DNA of 64,000 nt, from the NCBI GenBank assembly GCA_020439505.1, contig JAGQSO010000001.1:1-64000 (forward strand), in the 5' to 3' direction. Position 1 is the first letter of the stretch, and each line of letters opens with the position of its first letter. A model generated the notes under the pieces. That model saw nothing but the letters and a program-made list of their open reading frames with translations. It ran no database searches and was not told where the DNA came from. Both the position numbers and the translations under genes were made by a program. This DNA is from Acidimicrobiales bacterium (GTDB lineage Bacteria > Actinomycetota > Acidimicrobiia > Acidimicrobiales > Iamiaceae). Of the stretch, positions 27,228 through 33,876 are shown piece after piece.

Positions 27228-27409
27228 CGGACCGAGGCAGCGCCGCCCTGGCGCTCGCGCTCGAGCTCACCGAGGAACGCCAGCACCTTCTCCTTGGAAT
27301 CGAGCCGAACACCGTCAGAAGTGATCGACACGTCGTCAGAGGTCGCCGCCGACAGGTCGCGGCTCATCTCCCTGATCTCGTCACGCGAGAAGCGAGCGGG
27401 TACGGCCAT
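27224..27409 (-). CDS. Small protein coupled to the nucleotidyltransferase (antitoxin candidate)
   Basis: A 61-residue acidic/charged protein (MAVPARFSRDEIREMSRD, then a short strand-rich part and a KVLAFLGELERER helix). ATG at 27409; the stop overlaps the nucleotidyltransferase start (TTGA). I do not recognise the family. Position, size and coupling suggest a cognate antitoxin or regulator. The gene is divergent from the SMI1-type gene at 27477, leaving a 67-bp shared promoter region. Confidence 0.6.
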   Translation of the reverse strand: MAVPARFSRDEIREMSRDLSAATSDDVSITSDGVRLDSKEKVLAFLGELERERQGGAASVR

Positions 27410-27476
27410 ACGGAGATTGTACGGCGCGGTGTGAACTCATCGCCGCTGCACCGACGGACCGAGAGATACTGGCGGT

Positions 27477-28082
27477 ATGACCACGGCCGGGTTCGACGAG
27501 CAGTGGACTGCTACCGCCGTCGCTCAGCTCCGTGACCGGGGAGTCGAGTTCGCTTCGGGGATGACCGACTCCGATCGGGCCGCCATCGAGGCCCGCTTCG
27601 AATGCCCGATACCCCCGGAGCTCTCGATGTTCCTACGTGCCGGCGTCCCCGTATCACCGAAGTCGGCTCGCTGGACCGAGGGCACCGACCTCGTGGCCGT
27701 CGAATCCCGGCAGTGGCTCCGCAGGGACCTTCGCCTTCGACATCGAGCACATCGGCTACTGGCACCCCCGCCTCGGACATCGCCCCGAAGACCTCTCCGA
27801 CGCGATCGAGCAGAACTCGCGATCGTGGCCCAGGCGCCGACCCTGTTTCCGATCTGCAGCCACCGGTTCCTTGTGTCGCTCCCGGCCGAAGGGCCACGTG
27901 CAGTGCTGTCCGTGTGGCAGGCCGTCGACTCGATCTTCTACGGCAACGACCTCGCGGACTACCTCGCGACGGAGTTCGGAATCGATCGTCCCGACTGGGC
28001 TGCTGACGAGCCACCTCGCGTACCGGTCTGGGAAGACCTGTTCGATCTGTTCGGTGAGTGGAACACGGATGAGGCGACATGA
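27477..28082 (+). CDS. SMI1/KNR4-like protein with two compensating frameshifts
   Basis: A 201-residue frame. Residues 1-60 (DSDRAAIEARF, then PIPPELSMFLRAGVPV) and the end (FPICSHRFL, then SIFYGNDLADYLATEFG) match SMI1/KNR4 family proteins. Residues about 83-112 (27723-27810) do not. The +1 frame there reads GTFAFDIEHIGYWHPRLGHR, exactly the missing family segment. So one indel near 27720 and an opposite one near 27815 break the middle. This could be gene decay or a sequence error. SMI1/KNR4 proteins include immunity proteins against contact-dependent or polymorphic toxins. The stop overlaps the DUF6228 start (ATGA). Confidence 0.62.
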   Translation: MTTAGFDEQWTATAVAQLRDRGVEFASGMTDSDRAAIEARFECPIPPELSMFLRAGVPVSPKSARWTEGTDLVAVESRQWLRRDLRLRHRAHRLLAPPPRTSPRRPLRRDRAELAIVAQAPTLFPICSHRFLVSLPAEGPRAVLSVWQAVDSIFYGNDLADYLATEFGIDRPDWAADEPPRVPVWEDLFDLFGEWNTDEAT

Positions 28083-28483
28083 CTCGAGAAGCGCGAATCG
28101 TCGGTGAGAACGGTCGATCGGTCATCCTGTCCGGCCCCGCGCCCGATGGGGACGGGGGCTGGAGGTACACGGTCACCCTGGAGTTCGAGACAGGACGAGC
28201 AAGTGTCGAGGTCTGGGACTACGGAGAACCGGCCCTGCCGGGCCTGCTTCGCCGGGTCGCGGACAACTGGCGAGGATTCGACACGCCCATAGCGTTCGCT
28301 TCAATCGAGGGACAGTTCGAGCTGACCCTCACCCACGACGGCAAGGGAACGATCGACTGCGTGGCCACGCTTCGGCAGCCGTGGCCGCCGACGTGGACAA
28401 CGACGATCGACCTCTCGTACGGAGCCGGTGCCAACGCCGAGCAGGTTGCGCGGGACTTCGAGGCGATCTTCCAAGCTCAGTAG
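28079..28483 (+). CDS. DUF6228 family protein
   Basis: A 134-residue protein. Strands around WRYTVTLEFETGRASVEVWD, then NWRGFDTPIAFASIEGQFEL and the LTHDGKG turn, match DUF6228, found with SMI1-type immunity genes. ATG at 28079 overlaps the preceding stop by 4 nt. The Gly/Trp-rich beta structure resembles immunity proteins; no catalytic residues are evident. It is convergent with the next gene (9-bp gap). Confidence 0.7.
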   Translation: MTREARIVGENGRSVILSGPAPDGDGGWRYTVTLEFETGRASVEVWDYGEPALPGLLRRVADNWRGFDTPIAFASIEGQFELTLTHDGKGTIDCVATLRQPWPPTWTTTIDLSYGAGANAEQVARDFEAIFQAQ

Positions 28484-28492
28484 CAACGCGAC

Positions 28493-28852
28493 CTACCGAT
28501 CGAGCCACTCGGCAAGCGGGCCGCTGGTCGGACGACGACGCCACCACCAGCCATCTTTGGTTTCAATCCGGAAGTAGCGACCGACCGCCGCTCCAGCGTC
28601 ATCCACGGTGGCTGCTCGAATCCGTCGATCCGCGCTGGCGATGCGACATTCGACCTCTTGCCGAAAGGGAGGCTCAGCCCACCCCAAGATCTCAGCGAGG
28701 GCGTCGCGGGCGGTGATGTCGTTCGTGTAGTCGTCGATCGTCGCGTCGTACGTGTCGAGCCCATGGGCCACCTGCTCCCAGGTCCTCACCAGATTCTCCG
28801 CCGTGACGTGAGATGCCCACCCTTCGTCGCGTAGCCGATCCTGCGCGTCCAC
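28493..28852 (-). CDS. Hypothetical protein
   Basis: About 119 residues. Readable features are GWASHVTAENLVRTWEQVA, DALAEILGWAEPPFRQEV, DGWWWRRRPTSGPLAEWLD. I do not recognise the family. The start is uncertain: the GTG at 28852 has a poor Shine-Dalgarno, and the first 20 residues overlap the integrase remnant on the opposite strand. The gene may have been cut by the recombination that truncated the integrase. The C-terminal WW-rich end looks like an immunity-type small protein. Confidence 0.5.
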   Translation of the reverse strand: MDAQDRLRDEGWASHVTAENLVRTWEQVAHGLDTYDATIDDYTNDITARDALAEILGWAEPPFRQEVECRIASADRRIRAATVDDAGAAVGRYFRIETKDGWWWRRRPTSGPLAEWLDR

Positions 28853-29152
28853 GTCCTCCCGACCTTCGGCGACAAGCCCATCGCCGCCATCGGGGCTGCC
28901 GACGTCCGTCGGTTCCTCGCCCAGCGAACCAAGGGCGGCGCGGCGCCCGGCACCGTCCGCTCGGCCCGCAAGATCCTGCGACTCGTGCTCACCACCGCCC
29001 AAGCCGATGGCGCGATCCGATCCAACCCGTGCGACGGATCCCGCGTCGCCGCCTCTCCGAAGGCCGAGATGGTGTTCCTCACCGCCGAACAGGTCGAGAC
29101 CCTCACCAAGCGGCTCGACGACCTCCACCGATCGGCTGTCGATAGGCCTTGA
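28835..29152 (+). pseudogene. Truncated tyrosine integrase (phage integrase) remnant
   Basis: With no start codon, a frame open from 28835 to the TGA at 29150-29152 reads LPTFGDKPIAAIGAADVRRF, then a middle RSARKILRLVLTTAQADGA, SNPCD and MVFLTAEQVETLTKRL. This is the SAM-like core-binding domain and the start of the catalytic domain of a tyrosine recombinase. The catalytic Arg, His and Tyr are missing. It is evidence for how the island entered the tRNA-Ala site. Confidence 0.78.
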
Positions 29153-29165
29153 GCCCAGTACGACG

Positions 29166-30050
29166 TCAGCCACACTGCAGGACCAGCCACGCATCGTCGA
29201 CGGCAGCCGCAACGGAGAGCGATTTGCGGATCGTGAAGTAGAGCGTTCCGACGTCTCCCCACATCCATCCGGCGTCGTCATCCGTGTCGAGTTGGATGAG
29301 CAGCCGCCAGTCCGCCTCACGCTCCGCGCTGAACGTCGGCTCGGCGTGGTTCCACTGCTCAGACGTTCCAAGTGGGAGGCCCCTGGAGACCACATCGCAC
29401 TCCCGCCAGATCGGGTTCTGTTGCAGGCGCGGCCAGCCACCGATCTGGTGGTTGGGAGTCGACTCGACGTCGACGACCTCGCTCCAGTCGTGCTGAATGG
29501 AGAAGTACCTCTGCCGCACAGCCTCCGCGTCCGAGCTCCGGTCCTGATGCGGTGGGAACACCGACTCGACGGCCGGTTCCTCCCAACCCGGGATCGAAAG
29601 GGTCTGCTGCGGCACCAGGCCGATCGACGCGAACGCGTCCGCGCCCTCCGGTGGGCTCACCGGTCGCCCCGAAGCGGGGTCGGCGAGGACCACGCGCCAC
29701 CCACCGCGGTGCTCCGGCTCGAAGCCCCACGGCTGTTCCTCGTAGTCGTAGAAGAAGTTGAGCACCCCGCTCGTCGGCAGGTCCGGGTCGGACTCGAACA
29801 GTGCCAGCTCGGCCAGATCGATGACCGCCACGAGTGACAACGGCCGGCCATGCCATCGCGGCCATTGAGCGAGGTCATCGATCAACGCCGCGCCGCCGAG
29901 ATGCGAGCGGAGCGGCTCATCCGAATGACGGAGCCGGATCGCTGGGCGGGCAAGCCCCTCCACAACCCTGGCGACATCAGGCGGCACCCGCCGCGCACAG
30001 ACGTCGGCCAACTGCTGGCGCAACCTCGCGACGTCAACGTTCTTCGTCAC
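29166..30050 (-). CDS. DUF1963 (YwqG-like) family protein
   Basis: A 294-residue protein with motifs typical of DUF1963: an N-terminal helix, LGGAALIDDLAQWPRW-like segment, LVAVIDLAELALFESDPDL, and GVLNFFYDYEEQPWG, then LQLDTD-type region (LLIQLDTDDDAGWMWGDVG) and a final FTIRK strand. Such proteins are beta-rich, of unknown biochemical role, and are repeatedly found in immunity-gene clusters. ATG or GTG near 30050 overlaps the neighbouring stop by 4 nt. Confidence 0.75.
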   Translation of the reverse strand: MTKNVDVARLRQQLADVCARRVPPDVARVVEGLARPAIRLRHSDEPLRSHLGGAALIDDLAQWPRWHGRPLSLVAVIDLAELALFESDPDLPTSGVLNFFYDYEEQPWGFEPEHRGGWRVVLADPASGRPVSPPEGADAFASIGLVPQQTLSIPGWEEPAVESVFPPHQDRSSDAEAVRQRYFSIQHDWSEVVDVESTPNHQIGGWPRLQQNPIWRECDVVSRGLPLGTSEQWNHAEPTFSAEREADWRLLIQLDTDDDAGWMWGDVGTLYFTIRKSLSVAAAVDDAWLVLQCG

Positions 30051-30457
30051 CGCCCAGCCTCATTCACAGGTGCACCCTCGATACCGAACTTCTCCAAGAC
30101 GAACCGCCAGAACAGCGGCACCGCCTCGACCACCGGCCGCTCGACACGGTCGTTTCTCCCGCTATGAGAGAAGTGCTCGATAACCACTGAGCCGGCTGGC
30201 GCCGGCGAAAGGGAGCCCGGTGCCGAGACGCGAAGCATCTCGATCGGCAGACTCGAAATGGGCTGATCCACGACCAGCAGATCATGCATCGACGTCGTCG
30301 CCGCGAGACGGTCCCGACCCGGCGATACTTCGATGCTCCGCACGATGTCGACGAGGTAACCGAACGCCTGGTCCTTCGTCGCCATTCGCTCGTAGAACTC
30401 GCTCAGGTCCGACCAGGGACGCGGCTCGAACTCGTGTCGCCAGGCCATTGACCTCAC
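30047..30457 (-). CDS. Hypothetical small protein upstream of the DUF1963 gene
   Basis: A 136-residue protein, unrecognised. It has a Trp/Arg-rich N-terminus (AWRHEFEPRPWSDLSEFYE), a DRLAATTSMHDLLVVDQPIS middle and a VPLFWRFVLEKFGIEG end. GTG at 30457 has an AAAGGA Shine-Dalgarno; an ATG at 30447 is the alternative. The stop overlaps the DUF1963 start, so the two are co-transcribed. Confidence 0.6.
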   Translation of the reverse strand: MRSMAWRHEFEPRPWSDLSEFYERMATKDQAFGYLVDIVRSIEVSPGRDRLAATTSMHDLLVVDQPISSLPIEMLRVSAPGSLSPAPAGSVVIEHFSHSGRNDRVERPVVEAVPLFWRFVLEKFGIEGAPVNEAGR

Positions 30458-30527
30458 GGCGCCATCCTTTCGTCGAGAGGCTGACGAGCATCGTCTTTAT
30501 CAGGATGTACCGCCGAATACCGCCCTG

Positions 30528-30548
30528 TCTCGCGGAGTTTTCGCGGAG
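30528..30548. repeat. Short direct-repeat site, copy 3
   Basis: It has the same 21-bp sequence as copy 2 (26671-26691). The 5' flank (TACCGCCGAATACCGCCCTG) resembles the flank of copy 2. It lies between the island genes and the tRNA-Ala 3' end, inside the right end of the element. Confidence 0.6.
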
Positions 30549-30603
30549 TCCGGCCTGATCCGGCCGCCGAGGCAAGACAGCAGGCCCCTGGCATGCGTGT
30601 TCT

Positions 30604-30680
30604 TGGTGGAGACGATGGGAATCGAACCCACGACCCCCTGCTTGCAAAGCAGGTGCTCTAGCCAACTGAGCTACGTCCCC
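30604..30680 (-). tRNA. tRNA-Ala (anticodon TGC)
   Basis: It folds as a complete cloverleaf of 77 nt including an encoded CCA. The acceptor stem GGGGACG/CGTCTCC carries a G-U pair at the third position, an alanine identity element. The anticodon loop is TTTGCAA, and the T-loop is TTCGAAT. Its 3' half is the integration site for the element to the left. Confidence 0.95.
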
Positions 30681-30845
30681 GGGTGGGCGCGTCTTCACGT
30701 TCCCGGTCCGGGCAGGCTACCGAGCCGACCGTGGAGGCGCGAAGCCGACACCCGCCGACCGCCAGCCGGGTACTCGACCACTGGCCACCGGGCCAGCGGC
30801 CCTGGCGACGACACGGCACCCGGACCAACCATTAGCGTCGCAGCC

Positions 30846-32048
30846 GTGTCGGCCCCGCCTGTCTTCGTGTCGCGCCTGGTCAGGTTGCCGTTGGTGGACG
30901 GCGACGACGGCCTGGTCGGGCGGGTCCAGGACGTGGTGTTGACCCGAAGCGGTACGACCCTGCGGGTTCTGGGTCTGGTCGCTCAACTCCAGCGGCGGCT
31001 CATCTTCGTGAACATGGCCCGAGTGGCCGAGATCGACCGGTTCGGAGTCCACCTCCGAGGCGGGACCGTCGATACCCGATCCTTCCAGCAGCGTCCTGGT
31101 GAAGACTTGGCCGTGGCCGAGCTCCTGAACACCGCCATCGGCGACGACCACCTCACCGACCTCGCCATCGAACCCGGGCCCGACAAGGCGTTCTGGTTCG
31201 TGACCCAGGCGGCGCTGGCTCGGCGGGGGCCGTTGCGGCGACGCCCACCTCGGGTGGTGCCGTGGGACGAGGTAGCCCGCTATTTCACCACCACCCCGGA
31301 GATGACCGAAGTCGCCGAGATGCGCGACCTCCACCCCACCGACGTCGCGTCACGTCTGCGGTCGCTGCCCCCGGCCCGTCAGCAACAGGTGGTGGCTCTG
31401 CTCGATGACGAGCAGGTCGCCGACCTTCTCGAGGAAATGCCCGAGGAGGAGGCGGTTCGCATCGTCGAACGCCTCGGAGTGGAGCGGGCGGCCCACATCC
31501 TCGAGGAGATGGAGCCCGACGACGCCGCCGACCTACTGGCCGATTTGGCCGAGGCCGACCGTTCCGCCCTCCTGGAGGAGATGCGCCCCGAAGAGTCGAC
31601 ACCGATCCGTCGACTGCTGTCCTACGGGGAAGACACCGCCGGCGGCCTGATGACCCCAGAGCCCGTGGTCCTGAGTCCGAGCACCACCGTGGCCGAAGCA
31701 CTCGCCCACATCCGCCAGCGCGAGACCCCGTCGGTGCTGGCCGCCCAGGTGTTCGTCACCCAACCTCCCCACTCCACTCCCACCGGTCGCTATCTGGGGG
31801 TCATCGGGTTCCAGCGGCTGTTGCGAGAGCCTCCCTCCACCATTCTCGGCGACTGCGTGAACGACACCATCGATCCGGTCAGCACCGACCTACCGGGGCG
31901 GGAGGTGGCCGAGCGCCTGGCCTCCTACGACCTGTTGGGGTTGGCGGTGTGCGACCAGGCCGGTCGTCTGGTGGGAGCGGTGACCGTCGACGACGTGTTG
32001 GACCACGTCCTGCCCGAAGGTTGGCGCCGACGTGCCGCCCGGCGCTGA
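30846..32048 (+). CDS. MgtE N-terminal and CBS domain protein without a membrane channel
   Basis: A 400-residue protein. An N-terminal PRC-barrel-like segment (about 1-90) precedes an MgtE_N superhelix (about 130-250; repeats like ADLLEEMPEEEAVRIVERLG and DDAADLLADLAEADR) and two CBS motifs (LMTPEPVVLSPSTTVAEALAHI and the C-terminal AVTVDDVLDH). The channel helices of MgtE are missing, so it is probably a soluble Mg- or nucleotide-sensing regulator. Start GTG at 30846 is chosen because the upstream frame runs through the tRNA promoter region. Confidence 0.8.
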   Translation: MSAPPVFVSRLVRLPLVDGDDGLVGRVQDVVLTRSGTTLRVLGLVAQLQRRLIFVNMARVAEIDRFGVHLRGGTVDTRSFQQRPGEDLAVAELLNTAIGDDHLTDLAIEPGPDKAFWFVTQAALARRGPLRRRPPRVVPWDEVARYFTTTPEMTEVAEMRDLHPTDVASRLRSLPPARQQQVVALLDDEQVADLLEEMPEEEAVRIVERLGVERAAHILEEMEPDDAADLLADLAEADRSALLEEMRPEESTPIRRLLSYGEDTAGGLMTPEPVVLSPSTTVAEALAHIRQRETPSVLAAQVFVTQPPHSTPTGRYLGVIGFQRLLREPPSTILGDCVNDTIDPVSTDLPGREVAERLASYDLLGLAVCDQAGRLVGAVTVDDVLDHVLPEGWRRRAARR

Positions 32049-32066
32049 GACGGGTCGGGACCGGGC

Positions 32067-33623
32067 GTGAGGTCGGCGGGGGACGGCCATCGTTTGGTCC
32101 AACGAGCACTGGCCGGGTCGATGGCTCTCCTGCTGATCGCCGCCTGCTCTCAAGGTGGTGGCATGGAGGCCTCATCGTCGACCACCCGCTCACCCGCCGA
32201 CCACTCCGGCGACTCCACCGCCGGGTCCACCTCGCCGCCAGGCTCGACCCCGCTTCGAGGTGACGAGCCGGTGGCACCGGTCGAGTGGACCACCTGCGGA
32301 TCGGGTCTTGATTGCGGCAGCGTCATCGTCCCCCTCGATCATTCACAGCCCGACGGCCAGATGATCGAGCTGATGTTGCTGCGCCGCCCTGCCCGCGATC
32401 CCGACGCCCGCATCGGATCGCTGGTGGTCAACCCCGGCGGTCCCGGAGGTTCGGGGCTTGGCCTGGCCGCCGCCCTGACCCTTCCCACAGAGGTCATGGA
32501 CCGCTTCGACATCGTGGGCTTCGATCCCCGCGGCGTCGGGGGCAGCACCCCCATGTACTGCCATTCCCACCTCCCCGCCATTTACGACGTCGACCCCACC
32601 ATGGAGGACCAGGCCGACGTCGACACCTACCGGTCGGTTTCCCAACAGTTCGTGGACGAGTGCGCCGCCAAGTACCCCGAGATGCTCCCGCACATGGGAA
32701 CGGTGGCGGTAGCCCACGACCTCGACCTGATCCGAGCGGCGATAGGCGACGAGAAGCTCACCTTCCTCGGCTACTCCTACGGGACGTCGATCGCCCAGCA
32801 GTACGCCCGCCTGTATCCCGATCGGGTGCGTGCCCTGGTGCTCGACGGCGTGGTCGATCCGTCGATGACCGGCCTGGAAGCGGTCGAGTTCCAAGCCCAA
32901 GGCTTCGAGAATGCTCTCACCACCTACGCCGAAGACTGTGACCGACGCCGGTGTCTCGACTCACCGGCCCTGGAGGTGATCGACCGGGTGATCGCACGGT
33001 CCGAGGCTTCACCGATCGCGGCGCCCCGAGCTGACCGACCCGCCACTCCCGGTGTGTTGGCGCTGGCGATGGCCCAGGCCCTCTACTCCAAGACCCTCTG
33101 GCCCCAGCTGACCCGGGCCCTAACCGACGCCGACGCCGGTAACGGCACCGCGATGGTCCGCCTCGCCGACTCGTATCTGCGACGCGATCCCGACGGCACC
33201 TACCCCAACAGCACCGAGGTCTACTTCGCGGTGAGTTGCCTCGACGCCGATTGGCCCCGTTCCTTCGACGCCGTCCTGACCGAGGGCCGACGCATCGGCG
33301 ACCGGTTCCCCCGCCTGGGAGAGGCCCTGGTCAACGACTACGCCCGCTGCCCGCTATGGCCTGTGCCACCCCAGCCGCTCCAACCCGTTCCCGCCGACAT
33401 CAAAGGCCTCCCCCCGATCGTGGTGGTCAGCACCACCGGCGATCCCGCCACCCCCTACGAGTCGGGGGTGAAGATCGCTGGCCAGATCCCCGACGCCCGG
33501 TTGATCACCAACGTGGGCGAGGGCCACACGGTGGTGGGCCAAGGAAATTCCTGCATCGACGACCTGATCGCCGCCTACCTGGTCGACCTCACCCCACCCG
33601 AGGACAACACCGTCTGCGACTAG
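32067..33623 (+). CDS. Alpha/beta hydrolase lipoprotein (tripeptidyl aminopeptidase-like)
   Basis: A 518-residue protein. The N-terminus has a lipoprotein signal with lipobox IAAC (about residue 26). The hydrolase fold shows an oxyanion stretch VNPGGPGGSGL, nucleophile elbow FLGYSYGTS, catalytic-Asp region in STTGDPATPYESG and catalytic His in GEGHTVVGQ. This matches secreted TAP/SlpE-type peptidases. GTG start at 32067, 18 bp after the CBS gene. Probably exported and lipid-anchored. Confidence 0.87.
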   Translation: MRSAGDGHRLVQRALAGSMALLLIAACSQGGGMEASSSTTRSPADHSGDSTAGSTSPPGSTPLRGDEPVAPVEWTTCGSGLDCGSVIVPLDHSQPDGQMIELMLLRRPARDPDARIGSLVVNPGGPGGSGLGLAAALTLPTEVMDRFDIVGFDPRGVGGSTPMYCHSHLPAIYDVDPTMEDQADVDTYRSVSQQFVDECAAKYPEMLPHMGTVAVAHDLDLIRAAIGDEKLTFLGYSYGTSIAQQYARLYPDRVRALVLDGVVDPSMTGLEAVEFQAQGFENALTTYAEDCDRRRCLDSPALEVIDRVIARSEASPIAAPRADRPATPGVLALAMAQALYSKTLWPQLTRALTDADAGNGTAMVRLADSYLRRDPDGTYPNSTEVYFAVSCLDADWPRSFDAVLTEGRRIGDRFPRLGEALVNDYARCPLWPVPPQPLQPVPADIKGLPPIVVVSTTGDPATPYESGVKIAGQIPDARLITNVGEGHTVVGQGNSCIDDLIAAYLVDLTPPEDNTVCD

Positions 33624-33629
33624 CCGCCG

Positions 33630-33800
33630 TATCCGGCAAACCTCTGCCGGGCTTGGGAGTCGCCTGAACTACACGCTGTCCAGTTCTCGTGGGCCGCCTT
33701 CGGCGGACGATTCCTGGTTCCGTCAAGCCCGGTCCTCACTTCGTTGCGGCGGCTCGACGGCGTTTGCTCAGTGGCTCGCAAGCTCGCAACAGCGCAAACG
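33630..33800 (+). repeat. Intergenic repeat family A, copy 1
   Basis: The sequence from CCGGCA near 33632 (hairpin with TGCCGG) through the CCGCC-TTC-GGCGG hairpin to AACAGCGC near 33797 matches the three other copies. It fills the 253-bp gap between two convergent stops (hydrolase and RF3). Confidence 0.8.
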
Positions 33801-33876
33801 TGCTTGGAAGAACACCAGTGTTTCGGCTGCCGACAGTGAGTGCTGCAAACGTTTCGGGGCCTGGGACCCGGCCTGC

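Larger units (their letters stand above)
26521..30652. mobile_element. Integrative element/genomic island at tRNA-Ala
   Basis: About 4.1 kb is bounded by the 49-bp tRNA-Ala direct repeat. It contains a truncated tyrosine integrase remnant (28835-29152), seven small accessory genes and arm-like repeats (26671-26691, 30528-30548) inside each end. The chromosome to the left of 26521 resembles the DNA just left of 30604 (about 80 bp), so a second element may be stacked beside it. Without a full integrase it is now immobile on its own. The boundaries are seen; mobility is inferred. Confidence 0.72.

Noticed and set aside
28813-29145. 110-codon Arg/Pro-rich frame on the plus strand
   Set aside because: A neighbouring frame reads as a tyrosine integrase core-binding domain; the Arg-rich frame is its shadow.
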